Of a stretch of DNA of 64,000 nucleotides, positions 36,501 to 48,500 are shown one piece after another. This DNA is from Branchinecta lynchi (Eukaryota; Arthropoda; Branchiopoda; Anostraca; Branchinectidae), in NCBI GenBank assembly GCA_023053575.1, contig JAKZAP010000009.1, positions 16,349,869 to 16,413,868 of the forward strand. Direction: 5' to 3'. The translations under genes were made by a program, and so were the position numbers. How positions within the stretch are numbered: position 1 is the first letter of the stretch; every line of letters starts with the position of its first letter. Below the pieces are notes generated by a model. The model was not told the origin of the DNA. It saw only the letters and a list, made by a program, of their open reading frames with translations, and made no database searches.

Positions 36501-39500
36501 AGATTGTCATATACAGATTCAGCGTGTCTTCTTACCCCTACATCTATCATCTAATCAACTTCAAACAAAAGTTTTGATTTTAACAAATTTTCCGGTTTCG
36601 GCCGGATTCCGGGCGAACAAGTTGTCAAGTAGAAAATGCTTTTCAAATAAGTGTTCAGCATGTCTTGTTACCCCTAAATCGGAGATCTAATCAGCTCAGA
36701 TAAAACTTTTACTTTTAACAAACTTTCCGGTTTCGCCGAACTCCCGACGAACTTCTTGCCCTGCGAGAAAACGGTTTTCAGTATCGTGTTCAGCATGTCT
36801 TTCTACCCGTAAAATGAACATCTAATCAACTTCAAATAAAACTTGTACTTTTAAAGAGTTTCCGGTTTTGGCCGGATTCCGGGCTAACTACTTGTTCTTG
36901 CGAAAAAAATGGTTTCCACCATCGTGTTCAGCATATCTTCTTACCCCTACGTCAAACATCTAATCAGCTTCAAATAAAACTTTTACTTTTAACAAACTTT
37001 CCGATTTTGGCCGGATTCCAAGCGAACTAGTTGTCTGATGACAAAATGGTTTTCATCTTCGTGTTCAGCATGTCTTCTTACTCCATAATGATCCACATGA
37101 TCTGTTTAAAAATATTTCACTTGCCCCATAATTTAAACCCCCTCCCTCACCCCTAAATGTAGGGCTACAGAGCCCATCTACGAACTCAACGTTACACTTG
37201 ACCCAAAGAGTCCTCACAGCAAGTTTCATCAAAATATCTCATTCCCTTCGAGAGTTATAGCGCGCACAGACGGAAAACTTTTGCTATGTCATAGGTATCC
37301 CTCCACTCACGTTTTGGGATCCCAAAAAGTAATGGGTAAGTAGATTGTCCTATCTCAGCACCTTTCGGTTAAACTATAGAACAGAAATTGGAGCATTGGA
37401 GAGAGGTTCGTTTTTAGTTTCCAGTAGAGAATAGTTATTACCTCCTTCAGCCCAAACTGACTAGGAATCATATATGAATCCACCAGAGATTTGTTCGAGC
37501 GGTATTTCGTCATTTTCTTTTCCGCGGGAATAAAGGGACAAACTCGGAAAAACAAAATAATCGATTACAGGTTCGTTTCTTCTATAGTTACAGACACAGC
37601 CTGAAGATAACACTTGCCAAAAAGGGCCGAGTTATCTCTGGAACAAATGTCACTACTACACTGTCAGAAGGTTCATAACAGATAGCAAAAGTATGCACGG
37701 TTTCAATTGATTACACTTGGGACGTTAGCTTTCACATTTTTCAAAAGTTGCGCAATAAAATGTTATGCATATTTCGTCTGCGCAGAAACAACGCAGACAA
37801 AATATCTGCTGACTTTTTGTTTGTCATTGTTGGAAAGTCAGCAGATACTTATTCGGCCGATTTTTCGGCTCTTCCTCGCAATGCCTGTTTTACCTAGCGT
37901 TCTAATGCGCAGGGTTGCCACACGTCGCACGATAGTGTGAATTGTCACTCTATTTTGTTTTTCTAACTCTTGTCCTACGTAGGCCATAAAAATCATTCTA
38001 TTTCAGAAAACGACCAAATGTGTCATTTTTGCAGCAGGATTCCGACCAGAAGTGACTACTTCAAGTTCTTTCATGAAAGTAAAATTAACATGTGTCGTTT
38101 TTACCGAAGCAATTCCGACCAAAAGTAAACATTTCATGAAAATAAGTTTCACTCCCAATTCACTCTCTGTTTTGGCCCGAAAGTCACTCTCTAAATATTT
38201 TTGATGTGGCAACCCTGCTAATGCGTAATAACAGCTAATATCGTAGGTTGAAACCTCGCATCCTTGTCTTATCTCTATGAAACTTCTACCAGTGTGGTTT
38301 AGGACCACAAATAAAAAAAATCTGAATCTTACCTTCGAATTCGGCAACCTTGATAGGGATCTGAGGCAGAAGATGAAAAAGCTCCGATCGGTACGCCACT
38401 CCATCCCACTGAGACAAAAATTCGGCAAGGATCACAAACAGCCCGGGAAGCTCAACTCCCGTCCCAGAAACGAATCTCTTCAAAAGACGGAGTAGATGCC
38501 CTATGCCCTGTTTTTTGTTAGGCTGACTGTTGCGTGACTGCAACAACTCTGAAAAAATTAAGTCATTTTCCAAACTCCTATCCGAAAATAAAAAGCTGCT
38601 ATCTTTGTGTGCCGGACAGGTTCTGCATTAGTGCACTTCTCTCTATTATTGAAACTGTATGTATAAGCTACGATATTAGTAGCGTGTTTTGCCTTTTCTC
38701 CGTAGGTCGGTTAACCTACCTATTTGACCGTTTTTTTGTCTAGCCGGTCGGTTCCACTGAGCTGTAAAAAACGGCTTATAAGAAAAATGGCGTCTTCCCG
38801 TCGCCTATCTCCAATGAGAATTTTGAATTTCGCGCCGTGCTAAGAGCGTAGGTCGGTTGGATGGAGCTCCCGCCTCAGTCCACAGGTGGGTTAACCGACC
38901 GGCAAACGGAGCCAAAAAAACAGCTTATAAAAACTTAGGTCGATTAACCGAAGGAAGAAAACGACTTAATAGTGGGAAATCTTCTAGGTCGGGTAACTGG
39001 ATGACGGCAAAAAACGCAGCTATTTATTCACATTTAAAGCCGACAGGCAATAGCAAACAGGCAGAAGCAAATAAGCAGTGCAATAAGCACCACTTAAACA
39101 CTTTTCCCTGTGCAGACTAGCAACTCTGAGGAACCTCGCCCGGTTTCTCAAACTAAGAAAAGACCTAGGAGCGTTTTCGCGTTGATGGCTCTGGTCCCGC
39201 CAACCTCCCGTCGAGCTCGACGGACATTCTCGTGTGGATGCCGTCGATCTTTTGTCATTTTCGCGTGTGCGGATGAACAGGTGAACGGGCTATCCAGCTC
39301 GATGGACGCCTTCGAGGGCAGCGTTGAGCTGAACGGGGATAGGCTTATATGTTCCTATCCAGCTGAATGGGCATTTTCGCGTGGATGGAACCCATCTTCC
39401 TTAGCCGTTCAACGCCCGGTCTAGTTTCTCATTTCCGTGTGGACTGGATCACCCGTTCAGCTCTACAGCCACCCATGCGAAAACGTCCCCCTGATCTTTT

Positions 39501-42500
39501 CCCTTAACCATTTTAGGCACAGTTCGAGGTTGTAAGAATCCTGTATTTTAAATATTTCTGAAATATGTTTTTTTTTTCATTATGGAATATTAGCTGATTT
39601 ACTCTGCAGATGATGCTCAAGTTTGTTATTTTCAAAAACAGTCCAAAGGCGCAACATGCCCAAATTAGTTTTTCGTCAAGATAAATATATTAAAAAGAAA
39701 AAAGCAAATATAAAAACGGTCCGACATATAATTAGAAGTCCAACAATACGTTCTCAATTCATAAGAACAACTAAGAATATTGTACCCCGTATGCGAGATC
39801 TTGGGTCAGATTTGTAAAGAAAAGGCAAAAGTTGACCAAGAAGTGACGTGATAAGATACACCTGCCATCCAGAAATTGAATTGAGTCAGTTTCTGTTAAC
39901 TGATCTATCTAGAATCCCACGCTATGATCATCGGAAGGAACATAATAAAATAATTTAAGATCGCGAGGTATAGGACTTTCGACTTTTAGACTGAATTATC
40001 GGCGTTTGGTATAGGCTATTATGAGCCTGTTAATTGCTAGAAACATTAGTTGCGTTTTCGCAGATACTGTGGTATCTGTTACCACGGTAACTGGATCTGC
40101 AATTAATCTTTCTTGCAGTTACCATGGTAGCTGGTATCTAAAATTGCCGAAATTGCGCTTTTCGAAGTCATCCCAAAGGAAAAACTGATATCCAGTCACA
40201 TAACTAAGTGCCAAACTTCTTTCCCACCAAATTTGAAAAAATCCTAGGCTCTATTGTTGGTGATGATGAAAGTATGACTTTTTCAGATACCACGATCAGT
40301 TACCACGGTCGGAGCGTGGTATCTGAATATGAGTGGCAAGATACCAAGAAATTGCAAAAACGCCTTTTCACCGTGGTATCAGATACCACGATAACTGCAA
40401 AAACGACATTAGACCGTGGTATCGTATCTGCAAAAATGCAACTATTAACTTGGCTCTTTCTTGTTTGTATATTCATGTCTCTGGAAGAGAGTTTGGATCG
40501 GAAATGAGAGCTTGAATGCTTCAAACTTTGAACACAAAAACAAAGTCACGCATCCTATTGGTCGGTTGTGACGCGTCGTGTAAAAGCCAAACAATAAGAA
40601 ACAAAATTCATTTTTGTAGTAAAACTCTCAAGCCTTCAAGCTCTCATTCCTGAGGAAACTTTTCTAATTTGATTATGCATCCAAGGAGTGAGAATAACCA
40701 ATCCAACAATTTACATGCTCTATGCAGTTACCCTATTCTTGAATATTCCTGTCCGGTTTGGCATTTTGGTTTAACTGTTCCCAATCTAACTAATTCAACA
40801 GAGTCAGTCCAGAAGCGAGCATCAATAATTATTTATGTTTTTAATTATTTATTCCTTCTTAAGCATTTCCAGCTCACTACTTTATCATAGAGAAGAGTGT
40901 ACCCGGTTTGGCAATAAAGCCATGACAAATCCCGGTTTCTAAGATTTATTCCCCCGCCTTTTCAACCTTTAAGATCTCGACCTCAAAGACCCAACTCCCA
41001 GAAAGTCCCCACCCTTCAACCTCTCCCGCCAACCAACGAGAGATACAGGAAGAGTTTCATACCTGCGTCTGTAAACCTTATTAACCAGTGATTTGTATAT
41101 TATTTTGTTGTGTTGACTCAGGTTTTCGTTGACGGTCGGTTTTTATCTGATAAGTGTATAAATAACCTGACGTGAAGCGCTAACTCGGCGCCACGAGCCG
41201 TTAAAGTCGTTTTTGAGACTTAAGTCTCTCTCTCTCTCATACTGTTAAATAATTTTGTACGTCCTTTTCTGTTTTCGTCGGGTAGGGTGCAATCTCTCCA
41301 CAGGCACGGCCTTTCATAATAGTTGCGTTTTCACGGTCTAAAGTCGTTTTTGCAGTTACCGTGGTATCTGACCAGTTATCGTGGTATCTGATATTCAGAT
41401 ACCACGGTACGCCCGTGGTAACTCATCGTGGTATCTGGTCTGTAAAAGTCATCTCAATTTCATCGATTTTTGTCAAATTGGTGGGAAAGAAGTTTGACAT
41501 TTAGTGATTTGACTGTATATCAGTTTTTCTTTTGGGATGACTTCGAAAAGCGCAATTTCGGCAGTTGTCGTTTTTGCAGAGCAACCGTGTATTATATCAC
41601 GGTTACTGCAAAAACAACTAATTGCAGTTCCAGTTGCCGTGGTAACAGATACCATGGTATCTGCAAAAACGTAACTAAAGTCTGACGTAAATCCATCTGG
41701 CAATGGTCCGATAGGTACTTTGATAATGATGATGATAACTGGGGGACTGTAGTGAACTGTCACTTTATACCGGAATATGGAGAATTGCGTGCAATTAAAG
41801 TAACTAAAACTTTTTGGTAGCCATTTCTTTATAGAATGTTTCCATCCCAAGGGCGTCTTCCATCAAATTAAATCTTTGTTTGAGGGTGTTCACCACGAGG
41901 CTCCTAGAGTCCTAGACTAGTCCTAGTCCCTAGTATAACCTCCCATCTCCGTAATTTCTAGCCTAGGTTACCGATAAAACTACCATTTTCCAGTGTAAGG
42001 TTCTAATTTCTAGGCTAAGTTACCGACAAAACTACCATTTTCAAGTATGAGGTTCTAATTTCTAGGCTAAGTTACCGATAAACCCACCATTTTCAAGTGT
42101 AAGGTAAATCCATCGGTTGAACTCGCTGCGGTGCCTCTCTGTGAGTTTGATGGCAACGATCGGGTGGATGTTAACGTCTTGTAGACAGGACGCAATCACA
42201 TTTGGTAGTTTCAAGGTGGGCATGAGTGGTCTGAAGTCACAGAAACTGTAAAATGAACAATCAAACATTGAAGTCTTACTCTCAGCTTAGGGCGCTTAGG
42301 CTGTTTAGCTCACAGCGCTTGAAGAAAGACATCGGCAGGTGGAAGTTTGGAAATTGCACTGTAGACTATGCTGCCATTCCTTTCCAGGGGGCAGTAAGGC
42401 GGTGCTACCATCAGCTCAAGCTACTCGATTCAAGCCTACAATCAATAAATTTTGCTGTGTGTAGTTCTACCACACTGTCAGTTCGTACCACTATACTGCC

Positions 42501-45500
42501 ACAACACAAATCCTCACCCTCAAACATCCATTTAATCTCAATGTCACGGGATAGAAGGCTAAACTAATATTGTACCTTCTCGCACATTTCGCGGAGCAGT
42601 TGATTTACTAGGACTCGAACCTTCGAGTATGCGGGATGAGCAACGAAAGGATCCAGGGATCCGTGTAGTCATGGATTTCATTAGTCGATACGGCTTTGAT
42701 AGCCAGAAAAAGGGGTTGTCGGATGATGATGTTCAGCTGCGAGGGACACTTCTCAGTCCAGATGCGACTGGGATTAGTTCCTTTTCAATTCATATGCAAC
42801 CAGCTTCTGTCTCACGCCGTTTCCAGCCTACAAGTCGATGCCTTCAAAAAAGGACTTGACGACCATGTTGGAAACGACAAATTCTGTGGTAATAGTTTTC
42901 GTAGATTTTTGAGGCCGTTTTTTTTGCTATTAGTAACAATTAAATATCCCAAGGAGAATATAAACCCTGACTCCGGGGTTCGGATCACACAGCCCGTGCG
43001 GAAACTCCCCGCCCGAAATCTACCCAGACAAAGAGAAACAGGTTTCGGCCCGATTACAGCTTAAAGCGAGGCTTCACCCTCCAGATTTTTCTTCCGGATT
43101 CCAGACAGCCGTTTTCGTCGAGACAGATTTGGAAGGTGAAGCCGGCCTAAAACCGTCGGGAAGTCCGGAGTGTTTGGACACCCCGGATTCCGGATGTCTG
43201 GAAGGTACCATAGTGGCAATCCATTCGAGAGACAGAGCAAATATGCAAATGTAGGAAGAAAAGGGAAAGTGATTGACAGTTGTGACTGAGATGCAAGAGA
43301 TATTTGAAATGCGAAGGGGTACATCTAGGAAATGTTGAAGAATAGCAAATTTGCTGTCATCATTATCATGAAAATCTGGAAGGGTTGGCTTGACTATGCG
43401 GAAGCCATAGACATCTGGTAATCTGGAAGGTGAAGCCTGGCTTTTAGTTTCTTCCCCGGATCGACCGCAATTTCGGCCTCGGCTCCGCGTGAGGTCAACC
43501 CATCCAATCGCTATAAACGACACGGTAAATCGACCCACTGAATCGCCAGCGGCCGAAATTCCGGTCAATCCGAGGAAGAAACTAATCCGAAATCTGGTCG
43601 AAATCTGCTTTGCTTTGTCTGGGTTGATTTCAGGCGGGAAATTTTCGTAGTGGAGTCAGGATGGACAAAGTTCGTCCCACAATAACCAAGCCCAGTTGCG
43701 TCAACAGACATCGTGTCATCTCCTAACAGTTGAATTTGCGCATCCTTATGTAAATGTTATGAAACTTATATCGAGATACAGTTTATATTCCAGTATTCTA
43801 ACGGACTCTTTTAAAACTCTTCTTAGTTTCCCATAGATTACAAATACGTCTCGGCTGTTTTCAGCCTCGCCCGATGAAAAATTTGTAGCGTGCGTAGTAG
43901 TATGGTAGTAGTACGAAAACGTTGCATGTAATACTATGTAATAGCAAAGAATACTATCATTTAATGTGCCTCAGACTGGTCCAATCTTATGCAGTAGTAT
44001 CCAGTAGCATCCTGTCTTGCCACAGTAGCATCCAGTCTTACTAATAGTAGCATATAGTAGCATGCAGTAACACGACCGCCTTGAAGTAGAAGCATGTAGT
44101 AGCATCGTTAGTACTGCATGCAACTTTTTCGTACTACTTCATAGTACTATTTTGAGATAAATTTTCATCGCGCACGCAGCCCCTTTGGTTTTGGTAAATC
44201 CACCCCAATGCACTTGACGGATTCTTGCATTTCTGTGTTTGGCACTTGTCCAGGCGGGTCAGAGGCTCTCACTTATTGCTTTCGAAGAGCATTGGTCAGG
44301 AATACCCGTCATACAAGTTTTGCCGTGTTTCTCAACCAACGTGGTGGACTGCGCGAGGCTAAAAACAATCGAGGCCGGTTTGAAAATGAAGTGAATTCCC
44401 TGTAACGGAATCCCTATTTAGCAATAGCTATTATGCTTAAAGGACCACTCTGGCTTATTCTGCCTTTTGTAATATACCTAGCTCCAATGTGGAATTAGTA
44501 TCTTCTAAAATCCCCACCTTTTTCCTTTGTTTCGTTTTGAGCCTACGGATTTTTAGCGCTTTTTCGGCCATGCCGAGTTTTACAAAGTTTGCCTGAATCT
44601 TCAAAGTCCGCTGACAACTCTTTCACACATAGGGATATGAGAATATTCTCATATCTCTTATTTGCTCAGTTTTCCAACTTTTTAACCACAGCGCTTTCAG
44701 TTTTCAAACGTTTTGCTCCCAGCCGCCGCATCGGAGAGCAGGGAGGCTGGATAGTGTCGACAAGCGCTAACAAGAAAATCGTTAATTTCAGGTGGAAGGC
44801 TATGGTATTTTTTTAAAACGGTTTTCTTATTCCTTTCGTAGGGAAAAGATCAATTCTAGTAAAGAGCTTTAAGCAAGTTCGTTGACTGAAAAAAGGATCT
44901 GGAAGACAAGAAAACTTACTGTTGGACCTGGTTCAGATAGACTTCATCCCCCTTTCGTTTGTCTATCTCTGCATAGTTGAGCTCTTCGTGAATAAGATCC
45001 ATCTTCATCACTTTCATTGGCTGGAAAATATAGCATAAGCAACAAGAAAGAAATACAATTATAGCAGTTGGACAACTTATACAGGAGTACAACAATAAGA
45101 TTAAGCATCAATGGGAGAGCATTCTTTTATAATATGATAGTTTTGTAGATACGACAGTGTTGTCGTAGTCTCTATGTTTGTCTGGTCTCCTCTTGTTATA
45201 GTGTTTCCTTTTTCTTTTCTTTTTTTTATTCCTACTTCATCTATGCCATGTGCTTTTTGATGGGTGAAAAATAGAAATTATAATTATTATTCATTTTTCT
45301 CCGCCTTGTGCATTTAACCAAGTTGTGGCTTTTGCACTGGGAGATACATATGACATCGTAGATCTATTCTGAATTTATTAATTGACGATTATGATTATTT
45401 GTTTTATATATTATAATCTGTTGACGTAAGTATAATATTTGGCATCGAGCCATGATTTGTGCTTCTGTTTGGATACTTTAAATCAATCAATCTCGCGGTA

Positions 45501-48500
45501 TTGGCAAGTAACAAATCAGATAAACTTTAATGCCCGGGCCACATTCAGTCACATATGTACGTAATTTGGTTCGTTAATTTGGTTGTTACTCACTCTTTAC
45601 GTTTCATCCCGGTCCCACTAGGACACAGAAATTCAAGACATATTACCACCATCATCACTCAAAGGTAAACAGAACTAGCTAAAGTCAGAGACTCAGGTCT
45701 GTGATTGGTCCAAACAACTCCAAAGATACGTTTCAAAATGGCGGAGATGGATTTTTCCATCTCGACTATCTTACGTTTTCGGCGTCTTTTCTTCCCAGTT
45801 TCGACTGTAAACGGTCTTATTACTGGCACTATTACCAAGAGAGACTATAGTGTGGCCCGGGCATAAACGGGTTGGGCTGTTTTGTTCCCATTCGCAAGTA
45901 ACATGGATTCTGTAAAATTTAGATAATCTTTAAAGGGGTAGCCTACACTTACAGGTGGTTGTGCGGGATCCGTGATCTTTTTGAACGTTTGGTTCGGGTG
46001 ACAGACGCTGGCCATTTCGAATTGCTCCACAATCTTCTTTGGTAGTTTTGGGAACAAAACTCGGCCAGAGACTTTGCATTCCTCGCGGACCAGGTCAGGT
46101 CGCATAAGTTGAATCTGTCTGAAAAAAAATAGTAATTTAGCCTAAGTTCATTTGTTCTCCGAAACCATGGAATCTGGTATTAGGTTTTTTAGTTCAATAA
46201 CAATATGTAACAATAAATATTAGTTAAACAGATAATCAATACTATTTGGGATTAGGGTCTAGATGCTCTTTTGGGGTTCCCACGTCCATCCGGTACAGGG
46301 GTAACTGGGTCCAGACTGACCCGTGTTTCCACAAGTTCGTTTTTCCAACTTGAGCGGCTTTAAGTCTGAAGAGGACCCTTGCCAAGAGGGTCCGAAATAT
46401 AGCTCTAACAAAATTCAGCTGGAACAATTTCAATTTTCAATTTCAATTTATTTTCAAAATTCCTTCACGGGCAAGTCGAACATTGGATTTTTAGTCATAA
46501 ATATCATCAACATCAACATAACATCACATAACATCAACATCTTTGTCATAATTTTGTCATAATCACTGAAGTGATCGTTTACAATTACACTTATCTCAGA
46601 ACTAAAAATCAAATAACTATAACATAAACAAGAGTTACGACGAATTATGCATTTCGACGAATGACGTCACATTACAAGTATATCAGAACTAGGATTCAAA
46701 CAATTATAAAATAAGCAAGAATTACAATGAATTAAGAATTACGATCCCTTTTGTACTATCAAATATGGTTCGCAGCCAGCTTGGGCTGAAGGAATATTTA
46801 GGTGGTACGAGTATGGCCCCGTTTGTAAAGCATGACAAGCAGAGATGGGCGAATCCGGATTCGGATTCGAATCAGGATTCGTCCTATTGTCCAGACTCGA
46901 ATCTGGATTCGAATCTTCTGCTCGTCAGGCTGGATTCGGATTCTAAACCCTCAATCTTACGAATCAGCTGAAATTCCTAGACTTCATCCTTCCAGTTTCT
47001 GTTTTTCCCAATTTTTACACAATGTACTTAGGCAATCACACTTGTTGGTCTCCACCATAAACAATCCTTAGTAGTCTATCACGGGTCTAGGCGAGAACCC
47101 CCCCCCCCCCCCACCGGTACCAACCCCCCCCCCCCCCCCCCCCCGCAAAAAAACCTGGCTAACCCCCCCCCCCCCCCCCCCCCCCCCGACTAAAACCCAC
47201 CCGGTGACAAAAAAAAACCCGGTACCAAAACCCCCTCGGCGAAAAAAAAACCCATATCCTTTAATTTTAATACAAATCCAAAAGATTTAACATTCACAAA
47301 ACATTCGAACATGACCTGTACTTTGACCCAAAGAGTCATCGTGCCAGATTTGAACAAAATATGTCAACTCTTTCGAGAGTTACCGTGTTAGCAGACGGAC
47401 GGACGTACAACTTTTGCAATGTCTTAGGTCCGTCTCCACTTTCGTTTCGGGATCCCAAAAACTAACGGCACCTAAAGCAGCTTCCTCGCCAAGAAGGGGA
47501 AGGAACTGGGAAAGGATTTGTTGGGGGGGGGGGGTCGTTACACTGAGTGGAACGGGTTTTGATTTGATCTTTCACTTTTAAGACCTCACTAACAACAGCT
47601 TAAGGTGAATGTGTGTGTTCGTTCACTTCAGCAATTATTCTGTCACCATCAACCTTCACCTCCGCTTTACACTCCCCTCCCTTGTTTGTCTTTGTTCTGC
47701 CACCGCTTAACGCATCCAAAACTAAGAACACGTCCAGCCAGCACTTGTTACTGGATACTGCGTCCAGTTATCCTACTTTTATGCATCCGTCAGTAGGTAC
47801 ATGAGCTTATCTGGGTACCCAGCTAATCCCTTGTAGGCCTACTATCCGTGGCGTATGTATTTGGGACTAGGAGATTCTTTTGCGATTGTCTTTTCTTATG
47901 CGGGGGGGGGGGGGGGGGGGGGGGGTACCGGGTTTTTTTGGTACCGGGGGATTTTTGGTCGGGGGGGGGGGGGTCGGTACCGTTTTTTTAAGCCGGGAGG
48001 GGGGGGGGTTGGCGGTTTTTTTAGTCCGGCGGTGGGGTCGCCGGGTTTTTTTTAGCCGGAACCCGTCTATCACGTTATCTGATTACCTTAGATATCAGTG
48101 CTTTTTGTCACCTCCGGTTTTAAACCATTATCTATGTACTTGATTTGATTTTGTTAAGGTCGGATTCGAATCCTCAGCATGAAATGGTGGATTCGGAATG
48201 GGATTCGTACCTAGCCCTGGATTTGGATTCGAATCCTTCCATGATCGGGTTCGCCCAACCCTGATGACAAGCATATGTCTTGGCGCTGCTCCCTAGTGTT
48301 ATCTTGCTCTGCCCAAAGGAAAACCATAGTACTCAGAGCGACCATGAGACCTCTAGGTAGTTAACTGAGAAATATCTTTTTTCATGTGTAGAGTGCCCAA
48401 AGGGCGAGTAGAAATCACCTGAAAAAATAATCGTTGTGGCTCAGAGGGCCCCATCCAGTTTTGTTGTCACTCCCAACCAAGGTGTAACACATATGCCGTA

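Larger units (their letters stand above)
46840..48263. mobile_element. hAT-type element, 1424 bp, exact 8-bp duplication
   Basis: CAGAGATGGGCGAATCC at the left and GGTTCGCCCAACCCTG at the right, flanked by ATGACAAG at 46832-46839 and 48264-48271. Both ends carry several GGATTCGAATC repeats. No transposase frame, so non-autonomous. The centre holds opposed poly(C)/poly(G) arms and a GGGATCCC-family scrap. Confidence 0.9.
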
